Source: Jiella sonneratiae
Lineage (GTDB): Bacteria > Pseudomonadota > Alphaproteobacteria > Rhizobiales > Rhizobiaceae
Assembly: GCF_017353515.1 (NCBI RefSeq)
Contig: NZ_JAFMPY010000005.1
Coordinates: 1 to 64,000 of the forward strand
Length of the DNA stretch: 64,000 nt
Reading direction: 5' to 3'
Within the stretch, counting starts at the first letter, position 1; the number at the start of each line of letters is the position of its first letter. The position numbers and the translations under genes are program-made. Of this stretch, positions 27,697 through 36,469 are shown piece after piece. The notes under the pieces were generated by a model. The model searched no databases. It saw only the letters and a program-made list of their open reading frames with translations, and had not been told where the DNA came from.

Positions 27697-28638
27697 TCAG
27701 GGGAGCCGGCCGATCCGCTCGGTCAACAGCGCGTAGAACCGGTCGGCGTTGCCGGAGCGCACCCAGAAGGCGTTCTTCGGCCGGCCGGTGACGCCCCAAT
27801 AGTCGGTGACCGTCATGCCGCGGGTGAGCTCGCTCGCCGTTTCGACCTCGACGTTCACCGGCCGGCCCTCGAAAATCGCCGGGTCGAGGACGAAGGCGGT
27901 GACGCAGGGGTCGTGCAGCGGGGCGCCGTCCCAGCCGTATTTGCCGATGTCGAAGCGCTCGGAAAAGCCGAGCATCGCCGCGACCGCAGCGCCCGAACGG
28001 TTGCCCAGCGCCGCGAAGGCCGCGATGCGCGCCCTGGTCGAGCGCATCTGGTGGGTGACGTCGAGCGGGAGCACGGTGATCGGCACGCCGGAGCGAAACA
28101 CCATCGCCGCCGCCTGCGGGTCGACATAGACGTTGAACTCGGCCGCCGGGGTGATGTTGCCGCCCTCGAAACAGCCACCGCCCATCATCACCAGCTCCTT
28201 CAGCCGCGTGGCGACATCCGGCGCCTTGGCGAAGGCGAGGGCGACGTTGGTGAGCGGTCCGAGCGTCAGCAGCGTGACGGTGCCGGGCGCGCGGGCCCGC
28301 ACCGTCTCGATGATGAAGTCGGCGCCGTGCATCGCCTGCGGCCGCGTCGTCGGATCCGGCAGGTCGGGGCCGTCGAGCCCGGTCTCGCCATGGACGTGCT
28401 CGGCGGTGACGAGGGCGCGTCCCAGCGGCCGGTCGCAGCCGGGATGGACGGGCACCTCGGGCCGGCCCGCCAGCTCGACGAGCTTCAGTGCGTTGCGCGT
28501 CGTGTGGGCGAGGGGAATGTTGCCGGCGACGGTGGCAATCCCGAGGACGTCGAGTTCCGGCGAGGCGAGGGCGGCGAGGATCGCGACCGCATCGTCCTGG
28601 CCGGGATCGGTGTCGAAGATCACCGCGCGTCTGTCCAT
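27697..28638 (-). CDS. Nucleoside hydrolase (IunH family)
   Basis: 313-residue inosine/uridine-preferring nucleoside hydrolase that cleaves ribonucleosides to base and ribose. The calcium-binding motif DTDPGQDDAVAIL (DTDxGxDD) is complete at the N-terminus. Further family blocks are TLLTLGPLTNVALAF, MMGGGCFEGGNITPAAEFNV and HDPCVTAFVLDP with the catalytic-region histidine. It could supply salvage together with the nucleoside operon near 52.8-61 kb, but stands apart. Start ATG 28638. Confidence 0.93.
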   Translation of the reverse strand: MDRRAVIFDTDPGQDDAVAILAALASPELDVLGIATVAGNIPLAHTTRNALKLVELAGRPEVPVHPGCDRPLGRALVTAEHVHGETGLDGPDLPDPTTRPQAMHGADFIIETVRARAPGTVTLLTLGPLTNVALAFAKAPDVATRLKELVMMGGGCFEGGNITPAAEFNVYVDPQAAAMVFRSGVPITVLPLDVTHQMRSTRARIAAFAALGNRSGAAVAAMLGFSERFDIGKYGWDGAPLHDPCVTAFVLDPAIFEGRPVNVEVETASELTRGMTVTDYWGVTGRPKNAFWVRSGNADRFYALLTERIGRLP

Positions 28639-29021
28639 CGTCTCGTTCTCCTCGCTCGCCGGGCCGTCTGGGCGGATGCCCCGCTCCCGGCCTCGCCGTC
28701 GACGGCAGCGGTGCTGGGGTTTCCACTCCACGTCTCTGATACGAGATCCGCTCGATCAGAGCGGGGGCACGTATCAAGCCCGCGCGGCGAATGAGCGTCT
28801 TTGTTTCCGGCACCACGAAGTGATCTGCCGGAAACCGTATGACAGGTTTGCTGCGGCTTTGACAGGTCGCGGTCCCGTCCGCCCCATGCCCGCCCCGTGC
28901 CCGCGCTCTTGGCGGATCCGGCCGGGTGAGCGGCGTTGCCGCGGGCGATCGTCGGGACGGCTTGAATTTGCATTGCCTCCCATAAATCCCGAATGTGGGC
29001 GCGACCCCTGGAGCAGCCTTG
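28639..29021. other. Intergenic region with two hairpin structures
   Basis: No gene seen. Two inverted-repeat structures lie in the middle. At 28737-28776, TGATACG and CGTATCA enclose CCGCTC-GATCA-GAGCGG. At 28803-28835, GTTTCCGGCA and TGCCGGAAAC enclose CAC-GAA-GTG. The words TGACAGGT occur twice just after (near 28850 and 28860). The first structure could be an operator for the leftward nucleoside hydrolase gene; the role of the second is unknown. Confidence 0.55.
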
Positions 29022-29363
29022 ATGAAACTCGAAGAATGGCATCTCAGCGAAAGCGATGGCGTCGAGGAGCGGCAGCTTTCGGCGGAGTACCTGCCCGTCC
29101 TCGAAGCTCATCGCCAGGACGACGAGCCGGACCGGATCGAGCGGCTGCGCCGCACCTACGCCATGGCGCAGACCCTCTTCCTGCTGGTTGAGGGACGGCA
29201 CCTGCCGCCGCGGATCGTCGTCGGGCTGAACGACCACAAGGGCCGGCTGGCGGTGACCTTCGTCGACCGGGAGTGGCAGAAATTCGCCGAGCCGTTCTTC
29301 CGTCTCTCCTGGCGGGCGGAGGGCGAATCCTCCGAAAACGTCGTCTCGGCGGTCATGCAGTGA
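29022..29363 (+). CDS. Hypothetical protein
   Basis: 113-residue soluble protein: MKLEEWHLSESDGVEERQLS, then EYLPVLEAHRQDDEPDRIER, AQTLFLLVEGRHLPPRIVVG and FVDREWQKFAEPFFRLSWRA. No signal peptide, membrane segment or known motif. Composition and codon use are like neighbouring genes, so it is probably real. No operon partners. I do not recognise the family. Confidence 0.6.
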   Translation: MKLEEWHLSESDGVEERQLSAEYLPVLEAHRQDDEPDRIERLRRTYAMAQTLFLLVEGRHLPPRIVVGLNDHKGRLAVTFVDREWQKFAEPFFRLSWRAEGESSENVVSAVMQ

Positions 29364-29413
29364 CGGGCGCCGGACCGTCGGCGGGCCATGCGGAACGCGC
29401 CGGCGGGAACCCG

Positions 29414-29492
29414 GCCGAGCTTTTGGCGATTATCCAAGGCCCGGTTCGGATTTTGCTTCAATCCGAGCGAAAATCTTCAGCAAAAGCTCGGC
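29414..29492. repeat. Nested inverted repeats after the 113-residue gene
   Basis: GCCGAGCTTTTG (29414-29425) pairs perfectly with CAAAAGCTCGGC (29481-29492). Inside, TCGGATT (29446-29452) and AATCCGA (29460-29466) form a second stem with a 7-base loop. This makes a two-stem structure about 50 bp after the preceding stop and 31 bp before a decayed compound palindromic element. It may be a terminator, a repeat or a small RNA. Confidence 0.6.
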
Positions 29493-29522
29493 TCCGACGG
29501 GTGACGGTCCGCCGGCGCGGCG

Positions 29523-29655
29523 CTAGTGGTCCGGTTCCGACATTCGATTCGCCTCGAACGAGCGGTCTGCCGGATGTCGAAACCGCCGAGGTCACGAGCA
29601 GGTTGTTGTTTCTGGTGGAGCATTCGGATCTGACGTTTCAGCCGGGCGCTTGCTG
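29523..29655. repeat. Compound palindromic element, copy 3 (decayed)
   Basis: Begins CTAGTGGTCCGGTTCCGACA like the first palindrome of copy 1. GGATGTCGAAACCGCC and GTCACGAGCAG follow where copy 1 has its right arm and CACTAG. Then TGGTGGAGCATTCGGATCTG with GACGTTTCAGCC corresponds to the second palindrome. Same order and spacing as copy 1, but many changes. It lies just upstream of the MerR gene. Confidence 0.65.
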
Positions 29656-29718
29656 CGTGCGAGCGGGCTCCGGACGACGGGTCCGCTTCGCCGAAACGCG
29701 CCGGGACGACGGCATCGA

Positions 29719-30129
29719 ATGACGGTGGACATGCCAGACGACGCGACCTTCTCGATCAGGGACATGGAACGGGAGTTCGGCCTGACGCTGCGCACGCTGC
29801 GCTTTTACGAGGAGCGCGGGCTGATCCGCCCGGCCCAGCGCGACGGGCTGCGCGTCTATTCGTGCGCCGACCGGGAGCGTCTGCGGCTTGTCACCCGCTT
29901 CAAGTCGCTGGGCTTTCCGCTCGTCGAGGTGAAGGAGATCATCGACCTGATCGAGGCGCCCCGGGACCGCCGCAAGAATCTCGAAGGCCTGCGCTCGCGC
30001 CTGTCGGAACAGCGCGAGATCCTGCTCGAACAGTGCCGGGAGCTCGAACGCGTCCTCGGCCTGATGGACGAGACGCTCGCCGAGGTCAGCGGCGAGCTGC
30101 GGTCGGTGGCCGGACCCTCGAAGGTCTGA
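29719..30129 (+). CDS. MerR-family transcriptional regulator
   Basis: 136-residue regulator. The winged helix is FSIRDMEREFGLTLRTLRFY followed by EERGLIRPAQRDGLRVYSCA. A long dimerisation helix follows (EIIDLIEAPRDRRKNLEGLR, SRLSEQREILLEQCRELERV). No metal-binding cysteines of the CueR or SoxR type are present near the C-terminus, and the only Cys lies in the coiled coil. The effector is unknown. ATG 29719 or 29731 are both possible starts. The upstream region carries a decayed palindromic element. Confidence 0.87.
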   Translation: MTVDMPDDATFSIRDMEREFGLTLRTLRFYEERGLIRPAQRDGLRVYSCADRERLRLVTRFKSLGFPLVEVKEIIDLIEAPRDRRKNLEGLRSRLSEQREILLEQCRELERVLGLMDETLAEVSGELRSVAGPSKV

Positions 30130-30314
30130 GCCGCTCGCCGGCCCGCCCGGTCTCTGCGTGAGCTCGGCCGGAGGCGCAGCGGCCGCGACGAGATGTCTCG
30201 CAAATTTCTTATGCCAGCCTTCCGATATTGGCCGATTTGTTCACCAATCGCGCCGATGCTCGCTTTGCGGGTCGCGTTTGTCGCGGCCGATATGCCTGGG
30301 AGGAGTGGGCAAGC

Positions 30315-32348
30315 GTGCCGGTTCTCAGCTGTATCTTCGCCGAGCACGATCTCGGCATGGTGCTGCTCGCGGCGCTGATGTGCGTCGCCGGATCCTTCGT
30401 GACGGTGCGGCTGTGGCGGCGGACGCTCCAGGCGAGCGGCCGGATGCGTCTGGAATGGTCGTTTCTCACCGGCGTGACCGCCGGCGCGGCGATCTGGGCG
30501 ACGCATTTCATCGCCATGCTCGGCTATCTGGCTCCGGTCCCGGTCTCCTTCGACGCGCAGCTCACCATCGTCTCCATCGTGATCGCCATCGCCGGGACCG
30601 GCCTCGGCGTCTACCTGTCCGCCCCCGAACGCGGCCGCATCGCGCCGCTCGTCGGCGGGGCGACCATCGGCCTGTCGATCGCCGCGATGCACTATGTCGG
30701 CATGTTCGCCTACCGGGTGGACGGCGTGGTCTCGTGGAGCGACTTCTACATCGCCCTGTCGATCGCGAGCGCCATCGGCTTTTCCGTCGTCTCGACCGCG
30801 CTGGTGCGGGCCTCCCTGACCGAAAAGGGCCGGCGCTACCGCCATCTTGCGGTCGCAAGCCTCGTCGTCGCGATCGTCGCCCTGCACTTCACCGCGATGA
30901 CCGCCTTCTCCGTCTCGCCGGTCGCCGGGCTTTCCTCCGGCGCCGACAGCGCGGCGTTCCAGGCGATGGCGATGGCCGTGGCGATCGCCGCCACGATCAT
31001 CGTCTTCACCGGCTTGTCGAGCCACGTCATCGACGACGACACGCGGGCGGCCAGCCGGAGGGAGCTCGAATACATCGCCTCCCACGACGAACTCACCGGG
31101 CTCTCGAACCGCCGGAAGTTCGCCGCCGACCTCGAAGAGCACTGCCGCCCGGGCGCCGGGCCGTTCCATCTGGTGATGGTCGATCTCGACCGGTTCAAGC
31201 CGGTCAACGACACGCTCGGCCATGCCCTCGGCGACCGGGTGCTGAGCGTTGCCGCCGGCCGCATCCGCCACGTCATTCCCGCCGGCGCGCAGCTCGCGCG
31301 GCTCGGCGGCGACGAGTTCGCCTTCATCGCCGGCGGCATGTCCGACGATCAGGTCGACGATCTCTGCCGGCGGCTGGTCGAGGTGCTGTCGCGGCCGGTG
31401 ATCACCCAGGGCCATGTCATCGAACTCGGCGCGAGCATGGGCGCCGTGCGCGCCTTTGCGGACGGAACGACGCCCGACGAACTGATCCAGAATGCCGACA
31501 TCGCGCTCTACGCTGCGAAGGACGCCGGCCGTTCGTGCCACCGGTTCTTCGAGGCCAGGATGGCGGAGAAGATCCAGCTCCGCCGCGCCCTGGAGCAGGA
31601 TTTGCGGCGCGCCATCAGCCGCGACGAACTCGAGGTCCACTACCAGCCGAAGGTCGATGCGCGGAGCGGCGCCTTCACCGGGGCGGAGGCGCTGGTCAGG
31701 TGGAACCATCCCGAACGGGGCCAGCTGTCGCCAGCGGTCTTCGTCCCGCTCGCCGAGGAACTCGGACTGATCAACGCGATCGGCGCCTGGGTGCTCGCCC
31801 GGGCCTGCGCCGACGCGGCGACCTGGCCGCCCCATATGTGCGTCGCGGTCAATCTCTCGCCGGTCCAGATCATGGACCGCCGGCTCGTCCGCTCGATCCG
31901 CAAGATCCTCAAGGAGACCGGCTATCCCGCCGAGAGGCTCGAACTCGAGATCACCGAGACCGCGCTCCTCGGCAACGACGTGCAGGCGCTGGCGACGCTG
32001 AAGGAGATCCGTGCCCTCGGGATGAAGATCTCGCTCGACGATTTCGGCACCGGCTATTCCTCGCTGAGCTATCTGCACCGCTTCCCGATCGACCGGATCA
32101 AGATCGATCGCTCCTTCGTCGCCCGCTCGCCGAACGACGCCGGCAGCGCGTCGATCATCCAGGCGATCGCAAGGCTCGGTGCCAGCCTCGGGATCAAGGT
32201 GACGGCGGAAGGCATCGAGACCGAATCGCAGCGGCGCTTTTCCAGCGACGAGGGCTGCAGCGAGCTGCAGGGCTATCTGATCAGCAGGCCGGTGCCCCAT
32301 GCCCAGCTCGCCGCGCTCTTCGCCAAGGCCCGCACGGAGGTCGCATGA
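30315..32348 (+). CDS. MHYT-GGDEF-EAL membrane protein (c-di-GMP synthesis and breakdown)
   Basis: 677 residues. The N-terminal MHYT sensor has seven membrane helices with its motifs at about 61 (THFIAML), 126 (MHYVGM) and 190 (LHFTAM); such domains are thought to bind copper, oxygen or CO. A GGDEF domain follows with intact RLGGDEFAF near residue 330. Then an EAL domain: EALVRW near 457, and complete catalytic residues in VAVNLSP, LELEITETAL, SLDDFGTGYSSLSYL, RIKIDRSF and EGIET. Both activities look possible. The start is GTG 30315 behind GGGAGGAG, giving the family's typical N-terminus (MPVLSCIFAEHDLGM). The stop overlaps the BLUF gene (ATGA), so the two are coupled. Confidence 0.93.
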   Translation: MPVLSCIFAEHDLGMVLLAALMCVAGSFVTVRLWRRTLQASGRMRLEWSFLTGVTAGAAIWATHFIAMLGYLAPVPVSFDAQLTIVSIVIAIAGTGLGVYLSAPERGRIAPLVGGATIGLSIAAMHYVGMFAYRVDGVVSWSDFYIALSIASAIGFSVVSTALVRASLTEKGRRYRHLAVASLVVAIVALHFTAMTAFSVSPVAGLSSGADSAAFQAMAMAVAIAATIIVFTGLSSHVIDDDTRAASRRELEYIASHDELTGLSNRRKFAADLEEHCRPGAGPFHLVMVDLDRFKPVNDTLGHALGDRVLSVAAGRIRHVIPAGAQLARLGGDEFAFIAGGMSDDQVDDLCRRLVEVLSRPVITQGHVIELGASMGAVRAFADGTTPDELIQNADIALYAAKDAGRSCHRFFEARMAEKIQLRRALEQDLRRAISRDELEVHYQPKVDARSGAFTGAEALVRWNHPERGQLSPAVFVPLAEELGLINAIGAWVLARACADAATWPPHMCVAVNLSPVQIMDRRLVRSIRKILKETGYPAERLELEITETALLGNDVQALATLKEIRALGMKISLDDFGTGYSSLSYLHRFPIDRIKIDRSFVARSPNDAGSASIIQAIARLGASLGIKVTAEGIETESQRRFSSDEGCSELQGYLISRPVPHAQLAALFAKARTEVA

Positions 32349-32785
32349 CCAGCACCCCGACACCCGCCCCTTCCGTGCAGCGCGTCCTCTATCGCAGCAA
32401 GGCGAAGCGCATCGGCGGCGCGCCGCTCGCCCCGCGGGACGTCGCGGCGATCGTCGACACCTCCGTGCGCAACAACCGGTCCTGCGGGCTGTCGGGGATC
32501 CTCCTGAAGGTCGACGACACCTTCATCCAGCTGGTCGAGGGCGAGCAGCGGGCCATCGAAGCGACCTTCGAGCGGATCTGCGTCGACGAGCGCCATTCGG
32601 ACCTCGTGCTGATCGACATGATCACCGCCGAGACGCGGCTGTTCCCGGAATGGTCGATGGCGCATGTCGGGTCCGACGCGGATCCGATGCGGCTGCAGGT
32701 CAATCGCGACCTGAAGGAGATCTCCTTCACCGTCGAGACCCATCCCGAAGCGGCGTTGAAACAGATGCGCGCGCTGCTTCGCTGA
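32345..32785 (+). CDS. BLUF-domain blue-light photoreceptor (short)
   Basis: 146-residue single-domain BLUF protein. These bind FAD and sense blue light. Key residues are present: Tyr16 in VLYRSKA (the Y-x-S-x-A motif), Asn44 before CGLSGILLKV, Gln62 in FIQLVEG, and Trp103/Met105 in FPEWSMAHVG, matching the switch residues of AppA. The DxRH motif is in VDERHSDLVLID. Translationally coupled to the MHYT-GGDEF-EAL gene, so it likely controls that enzyme by protein contact. It has an extra N-terminal tail of about 12 residues rich in Thr/Pro. Confidence 0.9.
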   Translation: MTSTPTPAPSVQRVLYRSKAKRIGGAPLAPRDVAAIVDTSVRNNRSCGLSGILLKVDDTFIQLVEGEQRAIEATFERICVDERHSDLVLIDMITAETRLFPEWSMAHVGSDADPMRLQVNRDLKEISFTVETHPEAALKQMRALLR

Positions 32786-32850
32786 GGCGACCCCTGCCGC
32801 CCTGCGCCCCCCGCAGGCGCCGCGCCCCCGGGTCCGCCGCCGCTCGCGCC

Positions 32851-33735
32851 TCAGTGCGCCATGAACACCGGCAGCTCGGCCTTCGACAGGATCTGGCTGG
32901 TCGCGCCCCCGAAGATCATCTGGCGCAGCCGGCTCTGGGTGTAGGCGCCCTTGAGGAGAAGGTCGGCGCCGAGGGCGGCCGCCTCCTTGAGGATCTGCTC
33001 GCCCGAGCGGATGCCGCCGGCCGGCAGCAGCTTCAGCTCGACCGGGACGCCGCATCGCGCCAGCCGCCGCTGGATCAGCGCCCCCGAGGGCTGGTCGTTG
33101 AGACCGCCGTCGTCGGCGATGACGACGACCCGCTCGGCGGAACGCAGGAACGGCCGCGCGAAGGCGATGGTGCGCGCCGTCTCGCTGGAGCCGTTCCAGG
33201 CGACGGCGACGGTCCTGCCGAAGCCGCGCGACACCGGGTGCGGCGGCGCGATCAGGATCGGCCCGCCGCTTTCGAACAGCGCCGATTCGAGCGTCGTGAT
33301 CGATGCGCCTTCCGGCCGCGGGCGACAGACCACGGTAAGGTCGAAGGCGCGGCCATAGGCGCCGAGAAACGCGTCGCCCGCCATCGTCCGGTCGTTCCAC
33401 GCCCAGGACGGGCCGGCAGAGGCCTCGCCGGGCGCATCGGACGGGGCCGCCGCGCCCGCCGCCGGCTCCTCGAAGGCCGGCGCGATCGGCACGTCCTCCT
33501 CCGACATCACCCTGGCGGCGAGGCGCCGGGCCTCGTCGCGGATGCGGCGGTGGTCGAACTCGGCACCGTTCATGATGGCGACGCCCGCCGGGTCCCAGGT
33601 GAGGTTCACCAGCGGCGGCAGCTGCAGCGCGAAGCTCTCGACATGGCCGGCGAAGCGCCGGGCGACCTCGGCGGCCATGCGCAGGGCATGCTCGCTGTCG
33701 CCATGGGTCTCCGCCGGTACGAGGATCGCCTTCAT
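32851..33735 (-). CDS. Universal stress protein, tandem-domain type
   Basis: 294-residue protein with two UspA-like halves. The first half starts MKAILVPAETHGDSEHALRM. The second starts near residue 160 (TVAVAWNGSSETARTIAFAR) and ends LLLKGAYTQSRLRQMIFGGA then TSQILSKAELPVFMAH, the usual UspA finish with a G-x9-G-(S/T)-like phosphate site. A low-complexity Ala/Pro linker lies between. Universal stress genes often lie beside TRAP transporter genes, as here (33939). Convergent with the BLUF gene. Confidence 0.9.
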   Translation of the reverse strand: MKAILVPAETHGDSEHALRMAAEVARRFAGHVESFALQLPPLVNLTWDPAGVAIMNGAEFDHRRIRDEARRLAARVMSEEDVPIAPAFEEPAAGAAAPSDAPGEASAGPSWAWNDRTMAGDAFLGAYGRAFDLTVVCRPRPEGASITTLESALFESGGPILIAPPHPVSRGFGRTVAVAWNGSSETARTIAFARPFLRSAERVVVIADDGGLNDQPSGALIQRRLARCGVPVELKLLPAGGIRSGEQILKEAAALGADLLLKGAYTQSRLRQMIFGGATSQILSKAELPVFMAH

Positions 33736-33938
33736 CGCCCTTCTCCCGCCTCTCGAAGCTGATCTGCGGGCCCGATCCCGCCGCGCCGAAGAAGAGCCGA
33801 AACGCCGGGCGAAGGCAACCGCGCTGCGATTGCCGGCTCCGACGCCGCGGCCGGCCGGCGGACCTGCCCGCCGTTTGCCCTGCCGGCGGCGGGCCGCTAG
33901 TGTCGCGGCTCACCGACGCCTTGGGAGGGGCCGCCGCC

Positions 33939-36095
33939 ATGCACGATCAGAGGACGCGCGAGACCCGGGCCGCCGACGCCATGGCGATGGACGAGGAAGA
34001 AGCCGAGCTGCACGATGCCCTCGCCGCGAGCTTCCCGGCGAGCGCCGAGGGCCGCCTGCTGTTCGTGATCGCGATCGCCTTCTCGACCTTCCAGCTCCTC
34101 ACCGCCGCCCATCTGTGGGACCTGCCGAGCCAAATCGTCCGGGCCGTCCATGTCGGCTTCCTCTGTCTCCTCGGTCTGCCGCTGGTCGCGGCGGTCCGCA
34201 AGGAGCCGCAGGCGCTGAGGGCGCTGTTCTGGCTGCTCGGCATCCTCGGCATGGCGGTGGCCGCCTATCAGTGGTGGGAGTACAAGGCGCTGATCTTCCG
34301 GGCCGGCACGCCACTGCCCCAGGATACCGTCGTCGGCGTCGTGGCGCTCGTCGTCCTCTTCGTCGCGACCTGGCGGATCATGGGCCCGGCGCTGCCGATC
34401 ATCGCCGGCCTGTTCCTCGCCTACTGCCTGTTCGGGGAATATCTCCCCTCCCCCTTCGTGACCCGCGGCTACGACTTTTCCCAGGTGATCGACCACATGG
34501 CCTTCGGCACCGAGGGCATCTACGGCATCCCGACCTACGTCTCCTCGAGCTACATCTTCCTGTTCATCCTGTTCGGCTCGTTCCTCGAACGCGCCGGCAT
34601 GATCCGGCTGTTCACCGACGTCGCGCTCGGCCTCGTCGGCGGCGCCAAGGGCGGTGCGGCGAAGGTCGCGGTGTTCTCCTCCGGCCTGATGGGGACGATC
34701 TCCGGCTCCGGCGTCGCCAACGTCGTCACCACCGGCCAGTTCACCATTCCGTTGATGAAGCGCTTCGGCTACCGGGCGGAATTTGCCGGCGGCGTCGAGG
34801 CGACCGCCTCCATGGGCGGCCAGATCATGCCGCCGGTGATGGGCGCCGTCGCCTTCATCATGGCGGAGACGCTGAACGTCGCCTATGCCGAGGTGGTCAA
34901 GGCCGCGCTGATCCCGGCGATCCTCTATTTCGCCTCGGTGTTCTGGATGGTGCATCTGGAAGCCGGCAAGCGGAACCTCCTCGGCCTCGCCAGGGACGAG
35001 ATCCCCTCGGCTCTCGGCGCCCTGAAGACCGGCTGGTACCTGATCCTGCCGCTCGCCGTTCTGGTCTGGCTGCTGTTTGCCGGCTACACGCCGCTCTATG
35101 CCGGCACGATCGGCCTCGCGCTGACCGCCCTCCTGATCCTCGGCGCGCCGCTGGCTTCCCGCATGCCGGGGCTCGCGCTGCGCGTCGTCTTCTGGATCGC
35201 CGTCGGCCTCGCGGCGGCGGCCTTCTTCGACTACGGCATCATGCCGATCGTCGTGGCGCTCGCCGTGCTCGTCGCCGCCTGCGCCCTCTTCAAGGGCGGC
35301 CGGGCGACGCTGGTCGACGTGCGCGACGCTCTGGCCGACGGCGCCAAGACGGCGCTGCCGGTCGGCATCGCCTGCGCCATCGTCGGCATCATCGTCGGCA
35401 CCATGACGCTGACCGGCGTCGCCAACACCTTCGGCCAGTTCATCGTCTCCGTCGGCGCGACGTCGCTGTTCCTGTCGCTCGTCCTGACGATGATCACCTG
35501 CATCATCCTCGGCATGGGCATCCCGACGATCCCGAACTACATCATCACCTCGTCGATCGCCGGCCCCGCCCTCCTCGCTTTGGGGGTGCCGCTGATCGTC
35601 TCCCACATGTTCGTCTTCTATTTCGGCATCCTCGCCGACCTGACGCCGCCGGTGGCGCTCGCCTGCTTCGCCGCCGCGCCGATCGCCCGGGCGCCGGGGC
35701 TGAAGATCTCCTTCGAGGCGATCAAGGTGGCGCTCGCCGGCTTCGTCATCCCGTTCATGGCGGTCTATACGCCCGCGCTGATGCTGCAGGACGGCGGGCC
35801 GCTGGCCACCGAGATCGGCTATCCGCTCGCCGTCGCCTACATCCTCGTCAAGGCGTGCCTCGCCATCGGTCTCTGGGGTGCGGCGGCGATCGGCCATCTC
35901 GTCAGGCCGATGCCGTGGTGGCAGCGGCTGCTGGCCGCCGCCTCGTCCTTCACCCTGATCGCCGCGCTGCCGCTGACCGACGAGATCGGCTTCGCCCTGG
36001 CGGTGCTGCTGATCGTCGTCCACGTCGTTCTCGGCAAGGGCGAGGCGCCGGCCGGGCCGGCACCCCGGCGCAGCGGCCGGACGCCGGCGGAATGA
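33939..36095 (+). CDS. TRAP transporter fused permease (DctQM, TAXI type)
   Basis: 718-residue membrane protein joining DctQ- and DctM-like parts, the usual partner of TAXI receptors. About 16 hydrophobic segments. Typical blocks: YLPSPFVTRGYDFSQVIDHM, GTEGIYGIPTYVSSSYIFLF, the GTISGSGVANVVTTGQFTIP loop and MGIPTIPNYIITSSIAGPAL, plus LADLTPPVALACFAAAP near the end. ATG 33939 follows GGGAGGGG; a GTG start 39 bp upstream is possible. The DUF1850 gene overlaps its stop. No receptor gene is adjacent; the TAXI receptor at 26657 is the likely partner. Confidence 0.93.
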   Translation: MHDQRTRETRAADAMAMDEEEAELHDALAASFPASAEGRLLFVIAIAFSTFQLLTAAHLWDLPSQIVRAVHVGFLCLLGLPLVAAVRKEPQALRALFWLLGILGMAVAAYQWWEYKALIFRAGTPLPQDTVVGVVALVVLFVATWRIMGPALPIIAGLFLAYCLFGEYLPSPFVTRGYDFSQVIDHMAFGTEGIYGIPTYVSSSYIFLFILFGSFLERAGMIRLFTDVALGLVGGAKGGAAKVAVFSSGLMGTISGSGVANVVTTGQFTIPLMKRFGYRAEFAGGVEATASMGGQIMPPVMGAVAFIMAETLNVAYAEVVKAALIPAILYFASVFWMVHLEAGKRNLLGLARDEIPSALGALKTGWYLILPLAVLVWLLFAGYTPLYAGTIGLALTALLILGAPLASRMPGLALRVVFWIAVGLAAAAFFDYGIMPIVVALAVLVAACALFKGGRATLVDVRDALADGAKTALPVGIACAIVGIIVGTMTLTGVANTFGQFIVSVGATSLFLSLVLTMITCIILGMGIPTIPNYIITSSIAGPALLALGVPLIVSHMFVFYFGILADLTPPVALACFAAAPIARAPGLKISFEAIKVALAGFVIPFMAVYTPALMLQDGGPLATEIGYPLAVAYILVKACLAIGLWGAAAIGHLVRPMPWWQRLLAAASSFTLIAALPLTDEIGFALAVLLIVVHVVLGKGEAPAGPAPRRSGRTPAE

Positions 36096-36469
36096 TCTGC
36101 GTCCTTTCCGCCGGCAAGACCGCGATCTTCGCCGCGAGCAGCTTCGTCCTCGCCTGGACCCATTCGGTCGAAAAGACCCGCTGGGAAGAGCATTGGACCG
36201 CCGGGCCGCAGGGGCTGACGGTGACCGAGGGCCGCATCGAGGGCTCGGGCGCCGGCATGGAACCGCCGGACAACGCAAGGCTCGAGGGGAACGCCTATGT
36301 CTATGCGCTCGATCGCCGGCCGATCGCCGAACTCGTCCTCGCCGCCTCGGGCGGCACGGTCAGCGGCTGGCGCTTCTGTGCGAAGGGTTCGCCCTGCGTC
36401 GAGCTGGGGCGAAAGGCCGAGGCCCCGATCGTGATAAGCTGGTGCCCCGCGCCGGCCGACGGCCGGTAG
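36092..36469 (+). CDS. DUF1850 protein
   Basis: 125-residue small protein that accompanies TAXI-TRAP permeases. It begins with a hydrophobic segment (MICVLSAGKTAIFAASSFVL). FVLAWTHSVEKTRWEEHWTA is the DUF1850 hallmark (xxxHSVEKxxxxE), followed by LTVTEGRIEGSGAGMEPPDN. Translationally coupled to the permease (ATGA overlap at 36092). Role unknown; likely periplasmic or membrane-anchored accessory to the transporter. Confidence 0.88.
   Translation: MICVLSAGKTAIFAASSFVLAWTHSVEKTRWEEHWTAGPQGLTVTEGRIEGSGAGMEPPDNARLEGNAYVYALDRRPIAELVLAASGGTVSGWRFCAKGSPCVELGRKAEAPIVISWCPAPADGR

Noticed and set aside
33897-36278. 793-residue open frame antisense to the fused TRAP permease
   Set aside because: Composition of a shadow (long runs of Arg, Asp, Glu). 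No ribosome site and no motif.
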